Assembly: GCA_964496595.1 (NCBI GenBank)
Contig: CAZCAI010000008.1
Span: forward strand, 1-61,069
Direction of reading: 5' to 3'
From: JAAAOZ01 sp964496595
GTDB lineage: Bacteria; Chloroflexota; Anaerolineae; B4-G1; SLSP01
Length of the DNA: 61,069 bases
Both the position numbers and the translations under genes were made by a program. Every line of letters starts with the position of its first letter. Position 1 is the first letter of the stretch. The notes under the pieces were generated by a model. The model was not told where the DNA came from. It worked only from the letters and a program-made list of their open reading frames with translations, and ran no database searches. Of this stretch, positions 53,309 to 61,069 are shown piece after piece.

Positions 53309-53528
53309 AATAGCTCACTCCCGGTTGCTATACTGATCCTTTATTTAATTATAGTTAAAACATCGCCTAGACGCAAACCCAAATCTGGAAAATGGATTGC
53401 GATAGCATCACAAAAGCGTTAACTCAATTTGGTAGATGGCGTGAGTTGGAATCGCGAGCTGGAAAAATGAAGATAAATGAAGATAGATGTAGGGAATGTG
53501 AAAAAAGAGGGGTTGCTTTGATAGAATG

Positions 53529-53556
53529 TTGCCGTATCATACTTTTATGGTAGAAT
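53529..53556 (+). promoter_or_regulatory. rpsB promoter
   Basis: TTGCCG (53529-53534), 16-bp spacer, TAGAAT (53551-53556). The leader of about 130 nt that follows can form GGACC/GGTCC (53593-53632) and related stems, a possible site for S2 autoregulation. Confidence 0.55.
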
Positions 53557-53693
53557 GCATAGCTGGGCTTACTACCCAAATTCACACGCGATTGGACCTG
53601 CGGAGGGGCGTGCCGGCGTGACACCGGTCCCTCAGGGGTTGATAATTGCGGAGGCCCAAAAAAAAACAAATAACTTTAGGAGGTTAGATATTT

Positions 53694-54599
<906 letters not shown>

Positions 54600-54623
54600 A
54601 GATGATAGGCTCTAAAACCTCTC

Positions 54624-54658
54624 AAATCTGATGGTTTCCCAGCGAAATCATCAGATTT
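54624..54658 (+). terminator. Hairpin between rpsB and tsf
   Basis: AAATCTGATG (54624-54633) pairs with CATCAGATTT (54649-54658), extendable by a CCTC/GAGG-type outer pair; no T-run beyond TTTT. Likely a partial attenuator that reduces tsf relative to rpsB. Confidence 0.5.
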
Positions 54659-54765
54659 TGGGAGGCTATGTTCTTAGACCCTTATCGTCAAATTTTTGCT
54701 TTTCGGACAAGAATTTGATGGATGGGCCGGAACGTAATGAAAAAACAAGGACAGGAGAAGCGTAA

Positions 54766-55371
54766 ATGGATATTTCAATTGAACAGGTAAAAGAATTACG
54801 AGAGGCGACAGGCGCCGGGATTTTGGATTGCCGCAAGGCTCTGGAAGTCGCAGAAGGCGATTTTGACAAGGCCGTCGATCACCTGCGCGAGAAGGGGATG
54901 GCCGAGGCTGCCAAGCGAATGTCTCGCGAAGCCAACGAGGGCTTAGTCGCCTCATACATTCACGGCGACGGTCGTATTGGCGTCCTGGTCGAGGTCAATT
55001 GCGAGACCGACTTCGTCGCCCGCACGGATGAATTTCAGCAATTGGTAAATAACATCGCGATGCAGATCGCGGCAATGTCCCCGCTCTATCTCACCCGCGA
55101 GGATATCCCAGAAAAGGATATTGAGCGCGAAAAAGAAATCTACCGCACCCAGGCGGTGGAACAAGGGAAGCCGGAGGGCGTTATTGAGCGTATCGTCGAA
55201 GGGCGATTGGAGAAGTTCTATCAGCAGACCTGCTTGATGGAGCAGGAATTTATCCGCAACGACGAGATCACGATTGAGGAGTTGCTCAAGAACGAGATCG
55301 CCACGATTGGAGAAAATATCATCGTGCGGCGTTTTGTGCGATTTGAACGTGGAGAGAGCCTAGAGGCGTAA
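54766..55371 (+). CDS. tsf: Elongation factor Ts
   Basis: Encodes 201 residues, the short form found in many non-proteobacterial lineages. The N-terminal UBA-like domain (QVKELREATGAGILDCRKAL) and the core block VEVNCETDFVARTDEFQ, which contacts EF-Tu, are intact. The second half of the core is reduced. It regenerates EF-Tu-GTP in the cytoplasm. AGGAG precedes the ATG. Confidence 0.96.
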   Translation: MDISIEQVKELREATGAGILDCRKALEVAEGDFDKAVDHLREKGMAEAAKRMSREANEGLVASYIHGDGRIGVLVEVNCETDFVARTDEFQQLVNNIAMQIAAMSPLYLTREDIPEKDIEREKEIYRTQAVEQGKPEGVIERIVEGRLEKFYQQTCLMEQEFIRNDEITIEELLKNEIATIGENIIVRRFVRFERGESLEA

Positions 55372-55410
55372 GCCTCCAGGTTTCTCTCATTTAGGCTCGG
55401 GAGGGACAGT

Positions 55411-56124
55411 ATGACACACCCAATCTATAAGCGAGTTGTCATCAAAATCGGCGGCGAGGCTTTGGCCCTCCCCGATGGCACCGGGATCGATCCCCATCGC
55501 GCCGACGAGGTAGCGCAAACGCTCGCGCAGGTACAGGCGCGAGAGGTTGAGATGGGCATCGTCATCGGGGCCGGGAATCTCTGGCGCGGGCGCGATGGGC
55601 TGGATCATGGCATGGATCGCGCGCGCGCGGATCACATCGGGATGCTGGCGACGGTGATGAATGCGCTGGCTTTGGCCGATGCATTAGAGCGTCAAGGCGT
55701 CCCTACCCGGGTCCAAACTGCGATTCAAATGCGCGAGATCGCAGAGCCTTACATTCGCCTGCGAGCGACGAGACATCTGGAAAAGGGCCGGGTCGTGATT
55801 TTCGGCGCGGGAACGGGGAATCCTTACTTCACCACCGACACGGCGGCGGCGCTTCGCGCGGCCGAAATCGGAGCGGATCTGCTCATCAAAGCGACCAAGG
55901 TCGATGGCGTCTACGATGATGATCCCAAGACGAACCCCGGCGCCAAGCGGTTTGAGAAACTCACCCACTTGGAAGCGCTCAATATGCAAGTCCGCGTAAT
56001 GGACTCTACCGCGATTACGTTATGTATGGATAATCACCTCCCCTTGATTGTGTTAAATCTCTGGCAAGAGCATAGCTTAGTCCAGGCCTTGGATGGGACG
56101 TCGGTTGGAACATTGATTTGCTGA
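55411..56124 (+). CDS. pyrH: UMP kinase
   Basis: Encodes 237 residues after GGGAGGG. The amino-acid-kinase fold motifs are KIGGEAL at the N terminus, IVIGAGNLWRGRDG, the ATRHLEKGRVVIFGAGTGNPYFTTDTAAALRA region (key FGAGTGNPYFTTDT) and TKVDGVYDDDPK. Converts UMP to UDP; the hexameric bacterial enzyme is allosterically regulated by GTP and UTP. It sits in its usual position between tsf and frr. Confidence 0.96.
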   Translation: MTHPIYKRVVIKIGGEALALPDGTGIDPHRADEVAQTLAQVQAREVEMGIVIGAGNLWRGRDGLDHGMDRARADHIGMLATVMNALALADALERQGVPTRVQTAIQMREIAEPYIRLRATRHLEKGRVVIFGAGTGNPYFTTDTAAALRAAEIGADLLIKATKVDGVYDDDPKTNPGAKRFEKLTHLEALNMQVRVMDSTAITLCMDNHLPLIVLNLWQEHSLVQALDGTSVGTLIC

Positions 56125-56201
56125 TTACGTCTCTATGGATAAATATCTACGTCTGGAGATATACGTTGTAGAGATATTTTAGAGATAATGGAGAGACCCT
56201 A

Positions 56202-56771
56202 ATGTCACAAAAAACAATTCAGAAACTGATGCGCGACACCGAAGAGCGGATGGGCAAAGCGGTGGAGGCGATGGAAACGGATTTCAAAGGGATTCGCACG
56301 GGCCGCGCCTCCCCAGCGTTGATCGAGCGGGTGATGGTTCCTTACTACGGTAACCCGACGCCACTTAATCAACTCGCCGTTATATCGGCGCCTGAACCGC
56401 ACCTGTTAGTTGTGCGCCCCTACGATCCCTCCTCATTGGAGGATATCGAGAAAGCGATCCTCCAAGCAGATCTGGGATTGAATCCCGCCAACGATGGCCG
56501 TGTCATCCGTGTGCCAATTCCCCGATTAACAGAAGAACGACGCCGCGAGTTGGTCAAGCTCGTGAACCGGCGAACGGAAGAGTGCAAGATCTCATTACGA
56601 AACATCCGCCGCGATACGTTGGAACAGTTGCGCGAACATGAAAATGACAAAGTTATCTCCGAAGATGAACTTGCCCGAGGGAAAGATCGCCTCCAAGAGG
56701 TCATCGATGAGTTCACGGAGATGGTTGCGGATATTGCGGCGCGCAAAGAAAAAGACATTATGGAAATTTAG
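56202..56771 (+). CDS. frr: Ribosome recycling factor
   Basis: Encodes 189 residues, close to the standard 185. The start MSQKTIQKLMRDTEERM, the domain II block RTGRASPALIERV and the C-terminal helix (EDELARGKDRLQEVIDEF) match the family. Acts with EF-G to split post-termination ribosomes. GGAGAG precedes the ATG. The 311 bp after it contain no gene or clear signal. Confidence 0.96.
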   Translation: MSQKTIQKLMRDTEERMGKAVEAMETDFKGIRTGRASPALIERVMVPYYGNPTPLNQLAVISAPEPHLLVVRPYDPSSLEDIEKAILQADLGLNPANDGRVIRVPIPRLTEERRRELVKLVNRRTEECKISLRNIRRDTLEQLREHENDKVISEDELARGKDRLQEVIDEFTEMVADIAARKEKDIMEI

Positions 56772-57082
56772 CGGGCGTTTGTGAAGAGGTAGCGGACAAG
56801 CGCTCTGTTGCTTGATTTATTGATGTAAGATAACGAGCGCTTACATCGCCGGCTTTTCACTTCCCCGTGCTTCAATTGGAAGATTAGGGTCTCGGCGCAG
56901 ATTGACTGGCAGAATTGCTTTGGCTGTGCTATTGCTTAAGTGAGATCCGGGCAATCGAATAGAGCTTTTATCATCTCCATGTGCGATGGCTGTTTTAAGA
57001 CGGCCTATTTTTTACCTCTGCTTTTCCTCCACTCCTTGGATAGCAGTAAGTCCCCCAAATGTAAAGTTGTTGTGGAGACACT

Positions 57083-57832
57083 ATGACCGACACGGCTGAA
57101 ACGAAGACATATCCCCCACTCCTCGCCACACCCAGGCATGTGGGGATTATTATGGATGGGAATGGACGCTGGGCCAAGCAGCGAGGATTGCCCCGACTGG
57201 CAGGTCATCGCGCCGGTGTGGAAAATTTGCGCCGGATCCTGCGCGCAGCCGTGGCATTCGAGGTGCCAATTTTGACGTTATACGCCTTTTCCACCGAGAA
57301 TTGGAAGCGACCCATCCGCGAGGTAAAGGGCCTGCTGAAGCTATTAGCCGAGAGTTTGGACAAAGAAGTTGACGAACTACACGAAAGTGGTGTACAATTA
57401 AGGCATATTGGTAAGTTACATCCTCTATCCAACACCCTCAAAAAGAACATTCGTGAAGCGGTAGAGTTGACCCGCCATAACGACCGCCTTATCGCGAACA
57501 TTGCCTTCAATTATGGCGGGCGACGTGAAATTGTCGAGTGCATTAAAAAGCTCATCCGCGAAGGGATACCTGCGGAAGAGATCACGGAAGAGGTCATCAG
57601 CGCCCATTTGTACACGGCGAATTTGCCCGATCCAGACCTCATTATCCGCACGAGCGGGGAGATGCGAGTCAGCAATTTCTTGATCTGGCAAGGAGCTTAT
57701 GCGGAGTATTATGTCTCTCCCGTCTATTGGCCGGATTTCGATAAGGATGAGTTTTACAAAGCTCTTCAAGCCTTCAGCGAACGTAATCGACGCTTCGGCG
57801 GCCTCCCTGAGAAATCGGCGGCCGAGGAGTAA
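57083..57832 (+). CDS. uppS: Undecaprenyl diphosphate synthase (cis-prenyltransferase)
   Basis: Encodes 249 residues after GGAG. The catalytic block HVGIIMDGNGRWAKQRG (19-35; Asp25 binds Mg-pyrophosphate), the GAGVENL-type helix, LTLYAFSTENWKRP and RTSGEMRVSNFLIWQ are diagnostic. It extends farnesyl diphosphate to the C55 lipid carrier of peptidoglycan and glycan synthesis. Cytoplasmic, membrane-associated. A hairpin (CTCCCCA/TGGGGGAG near 57903-57942, then TTACTTCTT) may terminate it. Confidence 0.96.
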   Translation: MTDTAETKTYPPLLATPRHVGIIMDGNGRWAKQRGLPRLAGHRAGVENLRRILRAAVAFEVPILTLYAFSTENWKRPIREVKGLLKLLAESLDKEVDELHESGVQLRHIGKLHPLSNTLKKNIREAVELTRHNDRLIANIAFNYGGRREIVECIKKLIREGIPAEEITEEVISAHLYTANLPDPDLIIRTSGEMRVSNFLIWQGAYAEYYVSPVYWPDFDKDEFYKALQAFSERNRRFGGLPEKSAAEE

Positions 57833-57902
57833 AGAGAAGCCCTCCTCGCTATCTTGTTCCGTGCGCTCGAATTTGATTAGTTAGAATGGCGAGAAAAATA
57901 AG

Positions 57903-57951
57903 CTCCCCAATTCCCCTTGGTTTTACCTGAGTTCTGGGGGAGTTACTTCTT
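57903..57951 (+). terminator. Possible terminator after uppS
   Basis: CTCCCCA pairs with TGGGGGAG across a 25-nt loop and is followed by TTACTTCTT. The stem is imperfect. Confidence 0.4.
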
Positions 57952-58173
57952 GCTGATTCCTTAGACTAAAAACTTTGACATCGAGATGACCCGGCGAGCA
58001 TCTGTTCGGCCCCTGTTTCGTTCCAAAACTCACACGAGCCGGCCAGGATTGGTACAGAATTTCTATCCTCTGGAATTATGCTGGTAGTTAATTGGTTTTT
58101 CACCTCGTATTTTGATGTTTTGCCTGACCACATTTCACATCGTGAGGCTTTCGGATTTTGCCGGATAGCCCCT

Positions 58174-58318
58174 TGGCTCTTCAGGAATTCGCCGGTGCAA
58201 TCGTGCTATCCCCATACGCAACCTGGTAACGACGTAAAAAAGGTCTGTGATCCCCACAAACACGTAACTCTTGGCTACTTTTGGGTTTGCTGAAGGGGTT
58301 GCCCGGCAAAATTCAAAA
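58174..58318 (+). repeat. R4 repeat, copy d, with degenerate inverted partner
   Basis: GGCTCTTCAGGAATTCGCCG to GCCCGGCAAAATTC matches R4 copies at 25373 and 34449. A weaker inverted partner follows at about 58340-58432 (ATCTTTTCTGCATTGTGG, CGGCGAACTCTCGAAG). This reproduces the head-to-head arrangement seen at 25 kb. The 820-bp space between uppS and cdsA otherwise holds no recognisable gene. Confidence 0.7.
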
Positions 58319-58653
58319 TAATGGCCCCAGACGCAGTAAGGATTGGTGCGTTTTGACGGCCACAGATCTTTTCTGCATTGTGGTTGCATTACAGGTGAGG
58401 CAAGGCAATCATATCCGGCGAACTCTCGAAGCGTCCGCATCGTTACCGCATTTATCATCTTAGAACTCGGTTGAAGTCGATGGTGTTTAATTAGCATCAG
58501 CACCCAACTTCCTTAATCCCACAAACAGCGCATTCAATAACTTATGAAGAAAAATCATCTCACATCTGACGTGAACAAACCATCACTAAAAAGGTCCCCC
58601 TTTGCAAAATACTTGCTTATCGTACACGAAGTTGCCGTGTTAGGTTCTAAGTT

Positions 58654-59487
58654 ATGAAGCTCTCATCAACCCACTGGCGGATTATTAGCGCATCTGTCTT
58701 GGTTCCGATAGTTATCGGCGCTGTCATCGTGGGAGAAATCGCCTTTTTTCTGTTGATTATCCTCGTGTTTTTTCAAGCCAGCCGGGAATACGGGCAAATG
58801 TTGCAGCGCAAGGGGTACGATCCTTCCTCCTTATTGATGTGGGCCATCATATTAACGTGGGCGGTGACCACTCGCTGGTTAGAGGCTCGCTGGCTGGTCC
58901 CCGGGTTGACATGGCTAATTCTCCTATCTATTTTGTGGATCCTCTACAAGCATGAAACATCCCCGCACTTATCTCAACCTGTCGAGCAGTGGGCCTTGAC
59001 CGTGGCCGGCAGCCTTTATTTGGGGATCGGTAGCGCGCACTTGCTGCAACTGCGTGCCCACTCCGATGGTCTGTGGTGGACCTTGATGACATTGCTCATC
59101 GTGTGGATCGCCGACACCGCAGCTTTTTACCTCGGGCGAGCCTGGGGCAAGCACAAAATTGCTCCCTCTTTAAGTCCCGGCAAGAGCTGGGAGGGGATTG
59201 TGGCCGGCGTCGTTGGGGGTACTCTGGCCGGCGGGGGATTGGCAGCCTTATGGCCATGGCTCGCTGCGCGACCGACGACGCTCAGGATGTGGCAAGGCGC
59301 TCTTCTGGGCGCGCTGCTCGCGATCCTCACCCCCGCCGGTGATTTCTTCATCTCGTTGATCAAGCGTCAAGTCGGTGTGAAGGACACCAGCGATCTCATC
59401 CCCGGCCATGGCGGCGCCCTCGACCGCATCGATAGCATCATCTGGGCCGGCATCATCGCCTGGTCATTTGTGAGCTTAATTTACTGA
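58654..59487 (+). CDS. cdsA: Phosphatidate cytidylyltransferase
   Basis: Encodes 277 residues with about seven to eight membrane helices. The signature SLIKRQVGVKDTSDLIPGHG followed by GALDRIDS is complete, as is the PGKSWEG motif. It makes CDP-diacylglycerol from phosphatidate and CTP for phospholipid synthesis. The ribosome-binding site is poor. It keeps the standard order after uppS but is separated by an 820-bp repeat-filled gap. Confidence 0.95.
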   Translation: MKLSSTHWRIISASVLVPIVIGAVIVGEIAFFLLIILVFFQASREYGQMLQRKGYDPSSLLMWAIILTWAVTTRWLEARWLVPGLTWLILLSILWILYKHETSPHLSQPVEQWALTVAGSLYLGIGSAHLLQLRAHSDGLWWTLMTLLIVWIADTAAFYLGRAWGKHKIAPSLSPGKSWEGIVAGVVGGTLAGGGLAALWPWLAARPTTLRMWQGALLGALLAILTPAGDFFISLIKRQVGVKDTSDLIPGHGGALDRIDSIIWAGIIAWSFVSLIY

Positions 59488-59571
59488 ACATAAGCAGCGC
59501 ACATGAAATGCGAGTCGCGCGCCGTCGGATAGCTCAGAGATTGGATAGCAAAGAAGAACAAGGAGAACAAC

Positions 59572-61005
59572 GTGAACAAACAGGATGAACTTCAGCAAGA
59601 AGACGAGCAGCTAGAGGAGGAATTTCCACAGGAAGAACTGGAAGAAAATGTGGAGGATGTGACGGAGGAACAGCCGGAAGCCGCCCCCTCAGAACACTCG
59701 GCGGGTGACAATGCGCTCCTGAGCCTGGACATGCATGCGCTGGAACAGATGCGCCTGCAAGAGCTGCGCGAGTTAGCGCGGGATTATGATGTCTCCGGCT
59801 ACAGCCGTCTGAAGAAAGAGGATCTGATCCTGCTGCTCCTCAAGGCCAAGACCGAGAAGCAGGGGTTTAGCTTCGGAGGCGGTGTACTGGAAATCACTAA
59901 CGAGGGGATCGGATTCCTGCGCTCCGCGCGCTATGCGCCCGGCAACCAGGATGTCTATGTCTCCCAGAGTCAGATTCGGCGCTTTGGCCTCCGCACCGGG
60001 GACATGGTCGTCGGGCAGGTGCGACCGCCCAAAGAGACGGAGAAATACCGGAGCTTGCTGCGCATCGAAGCCGTCAACGGTATGGACCCCGAAATGTCTA
60101 AAAATCGCCCGCACTTTGAGCGCTTGATCCCTATCTTCCCAGAAAAGGCGTTCAATTTGGTCTCGAGTCCGCGCAATATCACCCAACGGTTACTGGAGCT
60201 GGTCGCGCCGGTCGGATTTGGGCAACGTGGTCTCATCGTTTCGCCGCCCAAGGCCGGGAAGACCATGGTTCTCAAGAAGATCGCGAACGGCATCTCCCAT
60301 AATCATCCCGACATACACCTCATGGTGGTGCTCATCGGGGAGCGTCCGGAGGAGGTGACAGATATGGATCGCTCGGTCGATGCCGAGGTCATCAGCTCCA
60401 CCTTCGATGAGTCGATGGAGCATCAGGCCGGTGTGGCCGAGATGGCCCTGAATCGCGCGAAGCGCCTCGTGGAGATCGGGCAGAATGTCGTGATCTTGAT
60501 GGACAGCCTCACGCGCCTGGCGCGCGCCTACAACCTGGTCGTGCAGCCGAGCGGTCGCACGCTATCCGGCGGTTTGGATCCGGCCGCGCTTTACCCGCCC
60601 AAAAGATTCTTCGGGGCCGCGCGCAACATCGAGGAGGGCGGCAGTCTCACGGTGTTGGCTACCTGCTTAATCGATACGGGCAGCCGCATGGATGACATGA
60701 TCTACGAGGAGTTCAAAGGGACGGGTAACATGGAATTGCATCTCAACCGCAGATTGCAAGAGTCCCGCATCTTCCCCGCCTTTGATATCCCCCGCTCCGG
60801 CACGCGCCGCGAGGAGTTGTTGCTCGATTCCGACACACTGCGCAAAGTATGGTTGATGCGCCGTATGTTCTCGCGGATGCTCTCCGGCACCGGCGGGAAG
60901 CCCGGTTACGACATCACCGCCGGCACAGAGGCGCTCTTGCAACAGATGCGCAAGACCCGCACCAATCGCGACTTCCTCGATCAGTTGACCCGCGATCTGA
61001 GATAG
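59572..61005 (+). CDS. rho: Transcription termination factor Rho
   Basis: Encodes 477 residues from GTG, with AGGAG before it. Residues 1-45 are an acidic extension (many Glu). The Rho N-terminal helical domain (about 55-95) and the RNA-binding cold-shock-like domain (about 100-170; GGVLEITNEGIGFLR) precede the ATPase: Walker A PPKAGKT (225-231, Lys230), Walker B VVILMDSLTRLARAYN, and the arginine finger region. Hexameric RNA helicase that ends transcription at unstructured C-rich sites. The final 64 bases of the window carry no full gene, but TATAAT-like GCTATAATCC at 61041-61050 could be a promoter. Confidence 0.97.
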   Translation: MNKQDELQQEDEQLEEEFPQEELEENVEDVTEEQPEAAPSEHSAGDNALLSLDMHALEQMRLQELRELARDYDVSGYSRLKKEDLILLLLKAKTEKQGFSFGGGVLEITNEGIGFLRSARYAPGNQDVYVSQSQIRRFGLRTGDMVVGQVRPPKETEKYRSLLRIEAVNGMDPEMSKNRPHFERLIPIFPEKAFNLVSSPRNITQRLLELVAPVGFGQRGLIVSPPKAGKTMVLKKIANGISHNHPDIHLMVVLIGERPEEVTDMDRSVDAEVISSTFDESMEHQAGVAEMALNRAKRLVEIGQNVVILMDSLTRLARAYNLVVQPSGRTLSGGLDPAALYPPKRFFGAARNIEEGGSLTVLATCLIDTGSRMDDMIYEEFKGTGNMELHLNRRLQESRIFPAFDIPRSGTRREELLLDSDTLRKVWLMRRMFSRMLSGTGGKPGYDITAGTEALLQQMRKTRTNRDFLDQLTRDLR

Positions 61006-61069
61006 TTCAATCAAACCGCTTAGACCTTTACCTTCCGGGAAGCTATAATCCGGTTTTCTCGGTCTGAAA

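Overview
The window looks like a scaffolded draft chromosome segment (one 100-N gap) from a GC-rich bacterium, most probably a Chloroflexota (Anaerolineae-like) organism. That placement is an inference. It rests on Pro/Thr-rich linkers joined to LysM domains, a giant PTPS-related membrane protein with Chloroflexi-style extracytoplasmic tails, an archaeal-type S-adenosylmethionine synthetase, golvesin/PA14 and phosphodiester-glycosidase exported proteins, and a lack of outer-membrane genes. Essential genes (rpsB, tsf, pyrH, frr, uppS, cdsA, rho, leuS, metK, rplI, parB) confirm it is chromosome, not a plasmid. No rRNA, tRNA, CRISPR array or transposase gene was found.

Layout. 0.1-7 kb: small membrane protein, LysM lipoprotein, a large receiver/PAS/GAF histidine kinase, an ECF-like sigma factor overlapping a C45-type peptidase gene; the block is bracketed by two inverted copies of a 94-bp repeat. 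7.3-13 kb: exported PA14 protein behind a structured leader, LysM/L,D-transpeptidase, M1 metallopeptidase lipoprotein, MFS transporter. 13-16 kb: assembly gap in tandem repeats, then RNA 3'-phosphate cyclase and RNase Z. 16.2-24 kb: a BMP-family (nucleoside-type) ABC importer, a hotdog thioesterase, a lone molybdo-flavoenzyme FAD subunit and a DUF1385 membrane protein. 24-28 kb: epimerase with a palindromic operator candidate, an Fe-S type regulator, ParB, UbiX. 28.4-34.4 kb: leuS and metK (the latter under a SAM-I riboswitch), a double-HTH regulator transcribed divergently from metK, and a TPR protein. 34.7-38.4 kb: a perfect parS site, then rplI-rodZ-like-rimO-glycosidase, tightly packed. 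38.4-46.2 kb: DegV, a 1211-residue membrane protein, a PrsW-type protease and a DsbA/cyclophilin fusion. 46.4-53.3 kb: Amt-like protein with rsmD, an unusual response regulator, and an envelope operon (degenerate kinase, LysM, propeller lipoprotein, MscL). 53.5-61 kb: the classical rpsB-tsf-pyrH-frr-uppS-cdsA cluster followed by rho.

The most striking feature that gene calling does not explain is the density of short non-autonomous palindromic elements. At least five families recur: R1 94 bp; R2 about 97-99 bp with 15-bp inverted ends; R3 built around GGTGCAACGCACTT; R4 about 150 bp; R5 49 bp. They sit in intergenic spaces, provide a stop codon (24.3 kb), overlap stop codons, and in one case form an exactly 33-codon in-frame insert within a coding sequence (41.7 kb). 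Regulatory RNA signals include a textbook SAM-I riboswitch, a strong unexplained leader fold before the PA14 gene, and a multi-hairpin element at 48.5 kb.
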